From assembly GCF_004134775.1 (NCBI RefSeq), contig NZ_SDOZ01000002.1:1214005-1278004 (forward strand): DNA of 64,000 bases, written 5' to 3'. Positions 51,361 to 59,930 of this stretch are shown here, piece by piece; positions within the stretch are counted from its first letter, which is position 1, and every line of letters begins with the position of its first letter. The translations under genes were made by a program, and so were the position numbers. The notes below the pieces were generated by a model. The model was not told the origin of the DNA and ran no database searches. It saw only the letters and a list, made by a program, of their open reading frames with translations. Source of the DNA: Candidatus Borkfalkia ceftriaxoniphila. GTDB lineage: Bacteria; Bacillota; Clostridia; Christensenellales; Borkfalkiaceae.

Positions 51361-52569
51361 ATGCAAAAGATCCGAATGAAGACTCCTCTCGTCGAGATGG
51401 ACGGCGACGAAATGACGCGCGTGCTGTGGCAGTGGATCAAAGAGATCCTGATCATGCCCTACGTGGATTTAAAGACGGAATATTACGATCTGGGATTGGA
51501 AAACCGCGACGCGACCGACGATAAAGTGACCGTGGACGCGGCGAATGCCAATAAAAAATACGGGGTAGGCGTCAAGTGCGCCACCATCACGCCCAACGCG
51601 CAGCGCGTGGAAGAATATAAACTCAAACAAATGTGGAAGAGTCCCAACGGCACCATCCGCAAGATCCTGGACGGCACGGTATTCCGTGCGCCCATTCTCG
51701 CCAAGGGCATCACGCCCTATATTCCCACATGGACGGCGCCCATCGTGCTGGCGCGTCACGCCTACGGGGACGTGTATTCGAGCGTAGAGGCCGCGGCGGA
51801 ACAAGGCGACAGCGCGTATCTGAGCGTAGTCGGCGCGGACGGCAAGGAAAAAGAAAAGATACTCGTTCATTCTTTTGCAAAGAGCGGCGGCGTCGTGCAG
51901 GGAATGCACAATACCGATGAGTCTATCTCGGGCTTTGCGCGCTCGTGTTTCCAATACGCGCTCGATTTGAAATTCCCGCTGTGGTTCGCCACTAAGGATA
52001 CCATTTCCAAAAAATACGATCATCATTTCAAGGACATCTTCGAGGAATTGTACGAAAAAGAGTACAAAGAGAAATTCGAGGCGTCGGGTATCTATTATAT
52101 GTACACGCTGATCGACGACGCGGTGGCGCGCATCGTGCGCAGCAACGGCGGCGTGCTGTGGGCTTGCAAGAACTACGACGGCGACGTGATGAGCGACATG
52201 GTAGCGACCGCGTACGGCTCGCTGGGCATGATGACCTCGGTGCTCGTATCTCCCGACGGCAATTACGAATACGAGGCGGCGCACGGCACCGTCACGCGCC
52301 ATTATTACAAGCATCGAAAAGGGGAAGAAACTTCCACCAATTCGGTGGCGACCATTTTCGCCTGGACGGGCGCGCTTGCAAAGCGCGGAGAACTGGACGA
52401 AATCCCCGAACTGACGGCGTTCGCCAAAAAACTGGAAAAGGCGACCGTCAAGACCATCGAGGAAGGCAAAATGACGGGCGATCTTGTGCCTCTGTTCAAG
52501 GCGGAAGGGATCGCGCCGCAAAAACTGAATTCCCGCGAATTTTTACAAGCGATCGCGGAAAAATTATAA
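51361..52569 (+). CDS. icd: NADP-dependent isocitrate dehydrogenase, eukaryote-like type
   Basis: Oxidative decarboxylation of isocitrate to 2-oxoglutarate. 402 residues, with the pattern of the type II (eukaryote-like) homodimeric enzymes: [76 protein letters not shown] and [21 protein letters not shown] precedes the ATG. No other citrate-cycle gene is nearby; it probably serves glutamate supply. Confidence 0.96.
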   Translation: MQKIRMKTPLVEMDGDEMTRVLWQWIKEILIMPYVDLKTEYYDLGLENRDATDDKVTVDAANANKKYGVGVKCATITPNAQRVEEYKLKQMWKSPNGTIRKILDGTVFRAPILAKGITPYIPTWTAPIVLARHAYGDVYSSVEAAAEQGDSAYLSVVGADGKEKEKILVHSFAKSGGVVQGMHNTDESISGFARSCFQYALDLKFPLWFATKDTISKKYDHHFKDIFEELYEKEYKEKFEASGIYYMYTLIDDAVARIVRSNGGVLWACKNYDGDVMSDMVATAYGSLGMMTSVLVSPDGNYEYEAAHGTVTRHYYKHRKGEETSTNSVATIFAWTGALAKRGELDEIPELTAFAKKLEKATVKTIEEGKMTGDLVPLFKAEGIAPQKLNSREFLQAIAEKL

Positions 52570-52577
52570 GACAAAAC

Positions 52578-52615
52578 GACGGGGCCCGACATGCATTGCA
52601 AGGCTCCGTCTTTTT
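52578..52615 (+). terminator. icd terminator
   Basis: Nine-base stem GACGGGGCC/GGCTCCGTC with one G-T pair and TTTTT. Confidence 0.85.
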
Positions 52616-52629
52616 ACAAGGGGGGATTT

Positions 52630-53166
52630 ATGAAAAAAGTTTTTGCGTGTTTCGCCGCGCTCGTTCTGGCGCTGGCACTCGCAGGCTGCGCGCCCAAGAC
52701 CGAATACGACGATAAGGAACTCGTTAAAATCGAGTATCACGGAGGTGACGGCATGGGGCTGTGGGGCATAAACGACTACCGCGTTTTCGATTTTGAAAAA
52801 AATATCGTCTACGATATTACGATTGCCGAAGAGGAAGCGCTGCAAGAAATGATAGACCGTGCGGAAGAAGGACAGGCAGAAGAGATCTTGCAGCAGTACA
52901 ACAACCCGAAAACCGTCGCCACGTTTACTGAAGAGCAGGAAGAGGCGTTTGTTTCGCACATCCGCAAGGCGGGCATATACGGTTGGAAAGATTCTTACAA
53001 AACCGACGAAGTTATCTACGACGGCGCGGGATTCTCGCTGGAACTTACCTTTTCCGACGATTCGGTAAAGAGAACGGATTTCTATTATAAATACCCACGC
53101 AATCTGAAAAAGATACAGTCGTATTTTTTAAGCGACCTCGGCGCGGATATGCGCCATAACAGATAA
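52630..53166 (+). CDS. Small lipoprotein, unknown function
   Basis: A 178-residue exported protein. Start ATG at 52630 after GGGGG; signal peptide with lipobox LALAGC (cleavage before Cys20). The mature part is soluble, acidic, with no recognised domain; a YDGAGFSLELTF-type strand suggests a beta-rich fold. A longer frame to 52591 lies in the preceding terminator. No operon partner. Confidence 0.8.
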   Translation: MKKVFACFAALVLALALAGCAPKTEYDDKELVKIEYHGGDGMGLWGINDYRVFDFEKNIVYDITIAEEEALQEMIDRAEEGQAEEILQQYNNPKTVATFTEEQEEAFVSHIRKAGIYGWKDSYKTDEVIYDGAGFSLELTFSDDSVKRTDFYYKYPRNLKKIQSYFLSDLGADMRHNR

Positions 53167-53372
53167 GTAAGGAGCCCCCGAAATTTCGGGGGCTCTTTTT
53201 TATATTTTTTCAATTTGAATTCTGAATTTTTTTCATCGTTCAGCATATCGATATCGATATGATTTTGATGAACGGGAGAAATTTTTGCGATCCATTCTTC
53301 GCTCAATATCATTCGAACGAAATTCATCAGTTCTTCCGCGGTGCTTGTTTGTGAGTTGCTTTTGTTTTCCAT
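53085..53372 (-). CDS. Small ORF paired with tandem-HTH regulator
   Basis: A 95-residue frame with AAAGGAG 10 bases before the ATG and a promoter upstream. The first 55 residues (SNSQTSTAEELMNFVRMILS and on) look like a real helical small protein; the last 40 are encoded across the lipoprotein terminator and the 3' end of the lipoprotein gene on the other strand. The 3' part may be an accidental extension after loss of the original stop. Divergent from the XRE gene at 53576. Confidence 0.45.
   Translation of the reverse strand: MENKSNSQTSTAEELMNFVRMILSEEWIAKISPVHQNHIDIDMLNDEKNSEFKLKKYKKEPPKFRGLLTYLLWRISAPRSLKKYDCIFFRLRGYL
53171..53202 (+). terminator. Lipoprotein terminator
   Basis: Eleven-base stem AGCCCCCGAAA/TTTCGGGGGCT followed by TTTTTT. 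Confidence 0.92.
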
Positions 53373-53405
53373 GTGAGTAAATCTCCTTTTTGTTATTGTA
53401 CTTAT

Positions 53406-53435
53406 ATTATAATACGTTTATTATTAGGTCATCAA
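53406..53435 (-). promoter_or_regulatory. Promoter of the 95-aa ORF
   Basis: TTGATG (53435-53430), 18-base spacer, TATAAT (53411-53406). A TTAGGTCAT direct repeat (53424-53432) overlaps the -35. Confidence 0.5.
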
Positions 53436-53541
53436 TAAAATCTGATGAGAAAAATCTTCGAAAAAACACTAATTTAAACATTATTTGTCGAAAACTACGT
53501 CTATATTTAGGTCATATAAAATTATTGTTCTAAAAATAGAC
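53424..53541. promoter_or_regulatory. Candidate operators upstream of tandem-HTH gene
   Basis: TTAGGTCAT occurs twice (53424-53432 and 53507-53515). GTCTATATTTAG (53499-53510) and CTAAAAATAGAC (53530-53541) form an 11-of-12 inverted repeat. The AT-rich gap of 53373-53575 thus holds repeats fitting autoregulation by the XRE protein. Confidence 0.45.
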
Positions 53542-53575
53542 ATAATACTGTCATAGTAACTTTTTAGGGTAAATT

Positions 53576-54010
53576 ATGACAGATAACTTTGTGGAAAGAT
53601 TAAAAGAGTTGATGGAAGACTTAAAAGTTTCGGGCAGAGGCTTGGCAAAGATACTGAATATCGGTTACACAACAGTCGCTTGTTGGGTGAGTGGAAATAC
53701 AAAACCGCGTTACGATAAATTGATTCAGTTGGCGGAATTAAACCACAGTTCCATTGATTATATGTTAGGATTGACTGATAACGATAAATTAACTTTAAGC
53801 AAAAATCCAAAATCATTTCATGAAAGGTTTATTATTCTTTCGAAAATAAGCGGTTTAAGCGATTATAAAATTGCGCAGGCGTGCGGAGTCGCGCATTCCT
53901 CAGTTTCGAGATGGAGGCATGAAGGAACGATACCCGACACGAATGCGCTTATTAAATTGGCGGAATTGTTTGATTGCTCGGTAGAATATTTATTGGGCAG
54001 AACAGACTAA
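53576..54010 (+). CDS. Tandem XRE (double HTH) regulator
   Basis: A 144-residue protein containing two Cro/C1-type HTH domains in tandem: residues about 5-65 (RLKELMEDLKVSGRGLAKIL, YTTVACWVSG, SSIDYMLGLTD) and about 80-144 (FIILSKISGLSDYKIAQACG, HSSVSRWRHEG, CSVEYLLGRTD). Each ends with the same Y-L/M-LG-L/R-TD closing. A single chain could bind two half-sites. AGGG precedes the ATG. AT-rich relative to argF. Confidence 0.88.
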   Translation: MTDNFVERLKELMEDLKVSGRGLAKILNIGYTTVACWVSGNTKPRYDKLIQLAELNHSSIDYMLGLTDNDKLTLSKNPKSFHERFIILSKISGLSDYKIAQACGVAHSSVSRWRHEGTIPDTNALIKLAELFDCSVEYLLGRTD

Positions 54011-54036
54011 AAGAGAGGTCCGAAAGACCTCTCTTT
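54009..54036 (+). terminator. Terminator of tandem-HTH gene
   Basis: Stem AAAAGAGAGGTC/GACCTCTCTTTT with CGAAA loop and T-tract. Confidence 0.9.
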
Positions 54037-54086
54037 TTAAACCGATTGTTTTTCGTCAGCACGAAAAAATTTGCGTGAATGTACAT

Positions 54087-55028
54087 TTATTTCACGAGCA
54101 GCGCGAGCGCCGCTTTGTTGAGGTGCAGGCGGTTTTCCGCCTGTTCGTAGACGATGGACTGCGGGCCGTCGAGCACTTCTTCCGTCACTTCCTCGCCGCG
54201 GTGCACGGGCATACAGTGCATGAACAGCGCGTCGGGTTTGGCGAGCGACATCAGTTCTTCGGTCACGCGGTAGCGGCGCAAAACCCGTTTCTTTTCCTCC
54301 GATTCGGCGTCGCCCATGGAAATAAACACGTCGGTGTAGACGATATCCGCGTTCTGCACCGCTTCCCGCACGTCCGAAGTCAGTTGAATGTCGGCATACT
54401 GCATGGCGCGTTCCAGCATGGATTCGGAAGGGCGGTAATTGTTGGGGCTGGCGAGCGTAATATTCATATCGCACTTTGCGCAGCCCATCAAAAGGGTATT
54501 GGCAATGTTGTTTCCGTCCCCGATATACGCAAGTTTCAGATTTTCGAGTTTCCCTTTATGTTCCCAGATCGTGAACAGATCGGAAAGGATCTGCAACGGA
54601 TGAGCGTTTTCGCTGATGCCGTTGATGACGGGCAGACCGCTGTATTTTGCGAACGTTTCGATCTCTTCCGTGGAGAACGCGCGCAGGATCAGCGCGGAAA
54701 AGCCGTAGCGCTTGAACATGGCGGCAGTATCGCGGATGCTCTCGCCGCGCGAAAGTTGCGTTTCGCCTTTGGGGAGAAAAAGAAAATCTCCGCCTAACTG
54801 GCGGATGCCCATTTCGAAAGAGATGCGCGTGCGGGTGGAAACGTTGCCGAACAAAAGCGCGATCGTCTTATGTTTCAAAAGAGCGGGATTTTCTCCCGCG
54901 CGGTACTTTGTTTTGAGCGCCTTGGCGGCGTACAGATATTCGAAAATGTCCTCTGTGGTCAGCCTGGAAAGGTTGATCAGGTTGGGCGAAGACACCTTAA
55001 ATTTCGGTGAAAATTTATTGATATCCAT
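54087..55028 (-). CDS. argF: Ornithine carbamoyltransferase
   Basis: Forms citrulline from ornithine and carbamoyl phosphate. 313 residues. ATG at 55028 (AAGGGG upstream); the longer frame is not conserved. Carbamoyl-phosphate site FGNVSTRTRISFEMG, HPLQILSDL (usually HPCQ or HPTQ) and FMHCMPVHRG are present; the HCxPxHR motif marks it as OTC/OTC-like rather than aspartate carbamoyltransferase. Isolated from other arg genes. Confidence 0.92.
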   Translation of the reverse strand: MDINKFSPKFKVSSPNLINLSRLTTEDIFEYLYAAKALKTKYRAGENPALLKHKTIALLFGNVSTRTRISFEMGIRQLGGDFLFLPKGETQLSRGESIRDTAAMFKRYGFSALILRAFSTEEIETFAKYSGLPVINGISENAHPLQILSDLFTIWEHKGKLENLKLAYIGDGNNIANTLLMGCAKCDMNITLASPNNYRPSESMLERAMQYADIQLTSDVREAVQNADIVYTDVFISMGDAESEEKKRVLRRYRVTEELMSLAKPDALFMHCMPVHRGEEVTEEVLDGPQSIVYEQAENRLHLNKAALALLVK

Positions 55029-55078
55029 AAAATGACCCCTTACGCGCATGTGCGCGGTCTGATTGAAACGATATCTGT

Positions 55079-55107
55079 ATTATAGCAGAAAATATGTAAA
55101 AGTACAA
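55079..55107 (-). promoter_or_regulatory. argF promoter
   Basis: TTGTAC (55107-55102), 17-base spacer, TATAAT (55084-55079). No ARG box was recognised. Confidence 0.65.
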
Positions 55108-55132
55108 CAAATTTTCCGAACGTTGGGCAATG

Positions 55133-55161
55133 TTGACACAATCTTATTGATTATTTGTAAT
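55133..55161 (+). promoter_or_regulatory. Promoter of the ABC ATPase gene
   Basis: TTGACA (55133-55138), 17-base spacer, TGTAAT (55156-55161). A second weaker option, TTGCTT with a 16-base spacer and GATAAT, lies at 55179-55206. Confidence 0.6.
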
Positions 55162-55235
55162 ATTTGCCCATTGTTTTTTTGCTTGAAATCGTGTAAAATA
55201 GATAATAGATAAATTTGTAGGGAGGAAGTGTATTC

Positions 55236-56651
55236 ATGGCAAGCCTTTTTTTGAAAGGAATTTATAAGGTGTATCCGTCGGGCGTGACCGCGGTTACCGA
55301 TTTCAATCTGGAAATCAAAGATAAAGAATTTATCGTTTTCGTCGGACCTTCCGGCTGCGGAAAATCCACGACTCTTCGTATGATCGCGGGCTTGGAGGAA
55401 ATTTCCAAGGGCGAACTGTATATAGACGGCAAACTCGTCAACGACGTCGTCCCCAAGGACAGAGATATCGCGATGGTGTTCCAGAACTACGCTCTGTATC
55501 CCCACATGACCGTTTACGATAACATGGCGTTCGGCTTGAAACTGAGAAAGGTTCCCAAGCAGATCATCGACGAACGCGTAAAAGAGGCTGCCGCCATCTT
55601 GGGCATCAGCGACTACCTTACCCGTAAACCGAAGGCTCTCTCCGGCGGTCAGAGACAGCGTGTCGCGCTCGGCCGCGCCATCGTCCGCGAACCGAAAGTC
55701 TTCCTTTTGGACGAACCTTTGTCCAACCTCGACGCGAAACTCCGCGCCCAGATGAGAACGGAAATTTCCAAACTGCACGCAAGACTTGCCACCACCTTCA
55801 TTTACGTCACGCACGACCAGATCGAGGCGATGACCATGGGTACCCGCATCGTCGTCATGAAAGACGGCTTCATGCAGCAGGTGGACACCCCGCAGAATTT
55901 GTACGATTATCCCATCAACCAGTTCGTTGCGGGCTTTATCGGAACGCCGCAGATGAACTTCTTCCCCGCGACGCTCACCAAATCCAAAAACAAGGTGTAT
56001 GTAGAATTCACCAACAATAAGATCGCTCTTCCCAAGACGGTAGAGGCGAAGATCATCAATATCGACGATTACGTGAATACGGGCAAACCCATCATGCTGG
56101 GCGTGCGTCCCGAAGATATTCACGAGGAAGAGAGATTTATCGCTACTTCTCCCGACACCGTCGTAAAAGTGTTTACCGAAGTCGTCGAGAAACTCGGCGC
56201 GGAAACGCTCATTTACTGCAAACTCGACTTTAAGGAAGGACAGGAGATCGAGACCATCATCGGCGATTCCAACAACATGATCGCCAAAGTCGATTCGAGA
56301 AGCACCATCGGCAGGGGCGAAGTGGTCGAACTGGCGTTCGACGCGAATCACATCCACCTGTTCGACGCGACCACCGAAATGTCCATTCTCGCCAGAGACG
56401 AGGGCTATGAAGTTACGCCCGAGAACGAGTCTTCTTCCAACTTCATTCCTCTGACGCCCGCCGAAATGCAGGCGATCATCGAGAAGAACAAGGTCGTGAC
56501 CAAGGAAGAAAAGGCCGCGATGCGCCGCGAAGCGAGAGCCGCCGCCAAGCGCGACAAGGCCGACGCGAAAGCAGCCGAGGCCGCCGAAGAGGAAGGCGCC
56601 GCAAACGACGAGCAGCCTGAAAATCCCGACGACCAGAACAAAGCAGAATAA
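55236..56651 (+). CDS. Sugar ABC transporter ATPase, MsmX/UgpC type
   Basis: A 471-residue ATPase of the family that energises carbohydrate importers, often shared by several permease sets. Walker [12 protein letters not shown]-loop, signature [15 protein letters not shown], Walker [12 protein letters not shown] and switch His in VTHDQ; then a C-terminal TOBE-type regulatory domain (MLGVRPEDI). It is about 100 residues longer than MsmX (365); the extra tail is Ala/Glu/Lys-rich and low complexity ([20 protein letters not shown]). No permease genes adjoin, fitting a multi-use ATPase. Confidence 0.92.
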   Translation: MASLFLKGIYKVYPSGVTAVTDFNLEIKDKEFIVFVGPSGCGKSTTLRMIAGLEEISKGELYIDGKLVNDVVPKDRDIAMVFQNYALYPHMTVYDNMAFGLKLRKVPKQIIDERVKEAAAILGISDYLTRKPKALSGGQRQRVALGRAIVREPKVFLLDEPLSNLDAKLRAQMRTEISKLHARLATTFIYVTHDQIEAMTMGTRIVVMKDGFMQQVDTPQNLYDYPINQFVAGFIGTPQMNFFPATLTKSKNKVYVEFTNNKIALPKTVEAKIINIDDYVNTGKPIMLGVRPEDIHEEERFIATSPDTVVKVFTEVVEKLGAETLIYCKLDFKEGQEIETIIGDSNNMIAKVDSRSTIGRGEVVELAFDANHIHLFDATTEMSILARDEGYEVTPENESSSNFIPLTPAEMQAIIEKNKVVTKEEKAAMRREARAAAKRDKADAKAAEAAEEEGAANDEQPENPDDQNKAE

Positions 56652-56658
56652 GTACGGA

Positions 56659-56690
56659 TCCCTCCGCATAAACGCGGAGGGATTTTTCTT
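56659..56690 (+). terminator. Terminator of ABC ATPase gene
   Basis: Ten-base stem ATCCCTCCGC/GCGGAGGGAT followed by TTTTTC. Confidence 0.9.
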
Positions 56691-56699
56691 TTGTGTTAA

Positions 56700-56733
56700 A
56701 TCGATAAAATTTTATTGATAAATTTTTATCGAT
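56700..56733. promoter_or_regulatory. ATCGATAAAA inverted repeat upstream of adh
   Basis: Perfect 10-base arms ATCGATAAAA (56700-56709) and TTTTATCGAT (56724-56733) with a third TTGATAAA half-site between them, centred about 30 bases upstream of the adh -35. It looks like a binding site for an unknown regulator. Confidence 0.55.
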
Positions 56734-56746
56734 ACCATTGAAACCG

Positions 56747-56775
56747 TTGACAGAATACGGGGGAAGTGATAAAAT
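56747..56775 (+). promoter_or_regulatory. adh promoter
   Basis: TTGACA (56747-56752), 17-base spacer, TAAAAT (56770-56775). Confidence 0.8.
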
Positions 56776-56843
56776 ATGTTCGGAAAAAGGGGAGCGGCAG
56801 TTGAACCGTTCCCGAAAATTTAAAAAAACGGAGGCATTCAAAA

Positions 56844-58055
56844 ATGGGACGTTTTACGTTACCCCGCGATCTGTATCACGGCGAAGGTTCTTTGGCGGAA
56901 CTCAAAAACTTAAAAGGCAAAAAGGCGGTTCTTGTACTCGGCGGCGGCAGCATGAAGAGATTCGGCTTTGTGGATAAGGCGGTCGGCTATCTGAAAGAAG
57001 CGGGCATGGAGGTGCGTTTTATCGAAAACGTCGAGCCCGACCCCTCGGTGGAAACGGTGATGAAGGGCGCCGAGGTCATGCGCGAATTCCAGCCCGACTG
57101 GATCGTGGCGATGGGCGGCGGCTCGCCGATCGACGCGGCGAAAGCCATGTGGGTGTTCTACGAATATCCCGAAACCTCGTTCGAGGCGATCATTCAGCCT
57201 TTTTCGTTCCCCTCGCTTCGCACCAAGGCGAAATTCTGCGCCATTCCCTCTACTTCGGGAACGGCTACCGAAGTGACCGCGTTCGCCGTGATCACCGATT
57301 ACGCGAAGGGCATCAAATACCCGCTCGCCGACTTCAATATCACGCCCGACGTGGCGATCGTCGATCCCGCGCTCGCGGAGACCATGCCCGCCAAACTGAC
57401 GGCGCATACGGGCATGGACGCGATGACGCACGCCATCGAGGCGTTCGTTTCCACGCTGCACTGCAATTATACCGACCCTCTGGCATTGTGGGCGATCAAA
57501 CTCATTCACGAAAATCTGAAAAAGTCCTACGACGGCGACGCGCAGGCGCGCGCCACCATGCACGACGCGCAGTGCCTTGCGGGCATGGCGTTCTCCAACG
57601 CGCTCCTCGGCATCGTGCACTCCATGGCGCATAAGACGGGCGCGGCGTTTACGGGCGGCCATATCATTCACGGCTGCGCCAACGCCATGTATCTGCCCAA
57701 GGTCATTCAGTATAACGCCAAAAACGCCGAGGCGGCGGAGCGCTATGCGTACATCGCCCGCTATATCGGTTTGGAAGGCGATTCCACCGATGCGCTCGTC
57801 AAGGCGCTCGTCAAGGAACTGCGCCATATGAACGACGAGTTGGATATCCCGCAGTCCATCAAAAATTACGGACAGGGCGGCGTGAAAGCGGAAACTTCGA
57901 TCATCGACGAGAAGGAATATAAGCAGAAACTGAAAGAGGTCGCGCGGCTCGCCATCAGCGACGCGTGCACGGGTTCCAATCCCCGCCAGCCTTCGCAGGA
58001 AGACATGGAAAAATTGTTGCTCGCCGTGTACAACGACGAAGATATCGATTTCTAA
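56844..58055 (+). CDS. Iron-containing alcohol dehydrogenase
   Basis: A 403-residue group III (Fe-dependent) NAD(P)-linked alcohol dehydrogenase. GGAGG precedes the ATG. NAD-binding VAMGGGSPIDAAKAM; metal ligands in the two blocks HTGMDAMTHAIEAF and FSNALLGIVHSMAHKTGAAF...GGHIIHG. Typical of butanol/1,3-propanediol-type enzymes; alcohol substrate not predictable. Single-gene unit with a palindromic site upstream. Confidence 0.93.
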   Translation: MGRFTLPRDLYHGEGSLAELKNLKGKKAVLVLGGGSMKRFGFVDKAVGYLKEAGMEVRFIENVEPDPSVETVMKGAEVMREFQPDWIVAMGGGSPIDAAKAMWVFYEYPETSFEAIIQPFSFPSLRTKAKFCAIPSTSGTATEVTAFAVITDYAKGIKYPLADFNITPDVAIVDPALAETMPAKLTAHTGMDAMTHAIEAFVSTLHCNYTDPLALWAIKLIHENLKKSYDGDAQARATMHDAQCLAGMAFSNALLGIVHSMAHKTGAAFTGGHIIHGCANAMYLPKVIQYNAKNAEAAERYAYIARYIGLEGDSTDALVKALVKELRHMNDELDIPQSIKNYGQGGVKAETSIIDEKEYKQKLKEVARLAISDACTGSNPRQPSQEDMEKLLLAVYNDEDIDF

Positions 58056-58078
58056 AAAACCGAATTCGACAAAAAAAT

Positions 58079-58112
58079 GGCGGTTCCGCAGCGGAGCCGC
58101 CTCTTTTTTACG
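58079..58112 (+). terminator. adh terminator
   Basis: Stem GGCGGTTCC/GGAGCCGCC with one G-T pair, short loop, TCTTTTTT. Confidence 0.85.
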
Positions 58113-58131
58113 CCGCTGCGGGCTCGCTCCG

Positions 58132-58160
58132 TTGACAAACTGTCTGCGCCGTGATATAAT
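58132..58160 (+). promoter_or_regulatory. Promoter of exporter-like gene
   Basis: TTGACA (58132-58137), 17-base spacer, TATAAT (58155-58160), full consensus. Confidence 0.88.
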
Positions 58161-58189
58161 TTCATTATTTCAGGGGAAACGGGTAGTTT

Positions 58190-59059
58190 ATGACGGATAT
58201 CATTGTCGACGCGATCGTCGACAGCCTAAAATTATTCCCGTTCCTGTTTCTGATCTACGCAGTCATCGAGGTCCTTGAACACAACACCGCCATCGGCAAG
58301 AAGGGCGGCGTGTTGCAGGGGAATCTGGCGCCTCTTCTGGGCGCCTTGACGGGTATCGTTCCCCAATGCGGGTTTTCGGTGATGTCCGCCAAACTGTATG
58401 ACCGCAAACTGATCCGCACGGGAACGATTCTTTCGGTGTTCATCGCCACCAGTGACGAGGCGATCATTATTTTGTTGTCCGACGGTTCCAAAGCGCTCTC
58501 CGTGCTGCCGCTCATCGGATTGAAACTTCTGCTCGCGGTCGTCGTCGGCTATGCGGCGAACGCCTTTTTAAAGCATGAAAGGCTCGACAGGACCGAAGAA
58601 CCCATCGGCGCGTGCTGTGAGGAATGCGACGACTGCGCCCGCGTAGGCAACGGATTTATCGAGCGCTATATCCTCACGCCCCTGTACCACTCTTTAAAGA
58701 TCTTTTTCTTTATCCTCGCGGTCAATCTCGTATTCGGCGTGATCTTTTATTTTGCGGGAGAGGAACAGATCTCCGCGTTTTTGCAACGCGGTTATGTGTT
58801 CCAGCCGTTTCTGACCGCGCTCGTGGGCCTGATACCCAACTGCGCCAGCAGCGTCATCCTCACGCAGACATACATTTTAGGCGGCATTTCCTTCGGCGGG
58901 CTGTTCGCGGGGCTGTGTTCCAACGCGGGGCTGGGGCTGGTCGTGCTCTTCAAAAATCCGAAAAATCTCAAAAAAAATTGTCTGATGGTGCTCGTGCTCT
59001 ATACCGTGGGTACGGCGGCGGGACTGATCATAGACCTGTTTTGCCGTTTGGCAATGTAA
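58190..59059 (+). CDS. ArsP_2-type putative heavy-metal exporter
   Basis: A 289-residue membrane protein with about eight to ten helices, matching the Clostridia family annotated as 10TM heavy-metal exporter or putative manganese transporter. Two inverted-repeat halves each carry a Pro-x-Cys motif: GIVPQCGFSVMSAKLYD and GLIPNCASSVILTQTYI. A central loop is Cys/Asp-rich (GACCEECDDCARVG), a likely metal-binding segment. Substrate is unproven. Own strong promoter and terminator. Confidence 0.75.
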   Translation: MTDIIVDAIVDSLKLFPFLFLIYAVIEVLEHNTAIGKKGGVLQGNLAPLLGALTGIVPQCGFSVMSAKLYDRKLIRTGTILSVFIATSDEAIIILLSDGSKALSVLPLIGLKLLLAVVVGYAANAFLKHERLDRTEEPIGACCEECDDCARVGNGFIERYILTPLYHSLKIFFFILAVNLVFGVIFYFAGEEQISAFLQRGYVFQPFLTALVGLIPNCASSVILTQTYILGGISFGGLFAGLCSNAGLGLVVLFKNPKNLKKNCLMVLVLYTVGTAAGLIIDLFCRLAM

Positions 59060-59088
59060 GGGCGGGAAATTCCCGTCCTTTTATTTTG
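59058..59088 (+). terminator. Terminator of exporter-like gene
   Basis: Stem AAGGGCGGGA/TCCCGTCCTT with one G-T pair, 3-base loop, TTATTTT. Confidence 0.8.
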
Positions 59089-59098
59089 ACCGAATATC

Positions 59099-59127
59099 TT
59101 GAAAACGCGCGCGTTTTGTGGTATGAT
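59099..59127 (+). promoter_or_regulatory. Promoter of the hydrogenase cluster
   Basis: TTGAAA (59099-59104), 17-base spacer, TATGAT (59122-59127). Confidence 0.75.
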
Positions 59128-59148
59128 AGAACAAAGGAGTTACATAAA

Positions 59149-59493
59149 ATGAAAATCAAGGATGTTGTTCGGCTTCTCAAAGCCGAAATATTATGCGGGG
59201 AAGATCATCTGGACACCGATATCCATACGGCGTGCGGTTCGGATATGATGAGCGATGTTTTGGCATACGTGAAAGATCAATCGGTGCTTCTGACGGGGCT
59301 TTTGAATCCGCAGGTCGTGCGCACCGCCGAAATGATGGATATGCTCTGCATCGTGTTCGTGCGCGGCAAGCGTCCGGAATCGGAGGTCGTCGAACTCGCG
59401 CGGCAAAAGGGCATTGTGCTTCTTTCCACCGAAGAGCGGCTGTTTACCGCCTGCGGCATACTTTATACCAACGGTCTGGGCGGCGGTGAATGA
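59149..59493 (+). CDS. DRTGG-domain protein, hydrogenase cluster
   Basis: A 114-residue protein of the DRTGG/HPr-kinase N-domain-like fold. ATG at 59149 with AAAGGAG 9 bases upstream. The pattern VVRLLKAEILCGEDHLDTDIH, then SDMMSDVLAYVK and a late LLSTEERLFTACG strand is typical of DRTGG proteins that flank sensory hydrogenase genes. First gene of a five-gene operon with spacing of 1-16 bases or overlaps. Probably a ligand-sensing or regulatory module; no ligand known. Confidence 0.8.
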   Translation: MKIKDVVRLLKAEILCGEDHLDTDIHTACGSDMMSDVLAYVKDQSVLLTGLLNPQVVRTAEMMDMLCIVFVRGKRPESEVVELARQKGIVLLSTEERLFTACGILYTNGLGGGE

Positions 59494-59494
59494 A

Positions 59495-59914
59495 ATGCAA
59501 TGCGTAAAACTCGGTTTTGACGTGGACGGCGAGAATTTTTCTTCCGCGGGCAACGCCAGCGAGAGCGTCAAGCGCACCTTGAAACAGATCGGCATAGCCC
59601 CCGCGTCGGTGCGCCGCGTCGCCATCGCCATGTACGAAGGGGAGATCAACATGGTCATTCACGCGCACGGCGGCAGGGCGGAGGTGGAAGTCTATCCCGA
59701 CCACGCCGATATCTGGCTCAAAGACAGGGGGCCCGGCATCGCGGACATCGCGCTCGCCATGAAAGAAGGGTACTCCACGGCGTCGGAAAATATCCGCAGC
59801 CTCGGATTCGGCGCGGGCATGGGCCTCCCGAATATGAAAAAATACAGCGACGAAATGCGCATCGACAGCACGGTCGGCGTGGGTACGACGGTGTTTTTAC
59901 GGGTGAATTTTTAG
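59495..59914 (+). CDS. RsbW/SpoIIAB-like HATPase (anti-sigma type)
   Basis: A 139-residue ATP-binding protein of the GHKL class without a histidine-kinase phosphoacceptor domain. Start ATG 59495, one base after the preceding stop; a GTG at 59486 is an alternative. N-box AIAMYEGEINMVIHAHGG, G1 DRGPGIADIALAM, and G2 GFGAGMGLPNMKKY are clear. Such proteins phosphorylate antagonists or switch sigma factors; next to a hydrogenase-like sensor it could pass the signal on. Inference from context. Confidence 0.88.
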   Translation: MQCVKLGFDVDGENFSSAGNASESVKRTLKQIGIAPASVRRVAIAMYEGEINMVIHAHGGRAEVEVYPDHADIWLKDRGPGIADIALAMKEGYSTASENIRSLGFGAGMGLPNMKKYSDEMRIDSTVGVGTTVFLRVNF

Positions 59915-59930
59915 CGGTAAGGGTGAAGAA

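Noticed and set aside
55080..56669. 529-aa minus-strand ORF
   Set aside because: Antisense shadow of the ABC ATPase gene.
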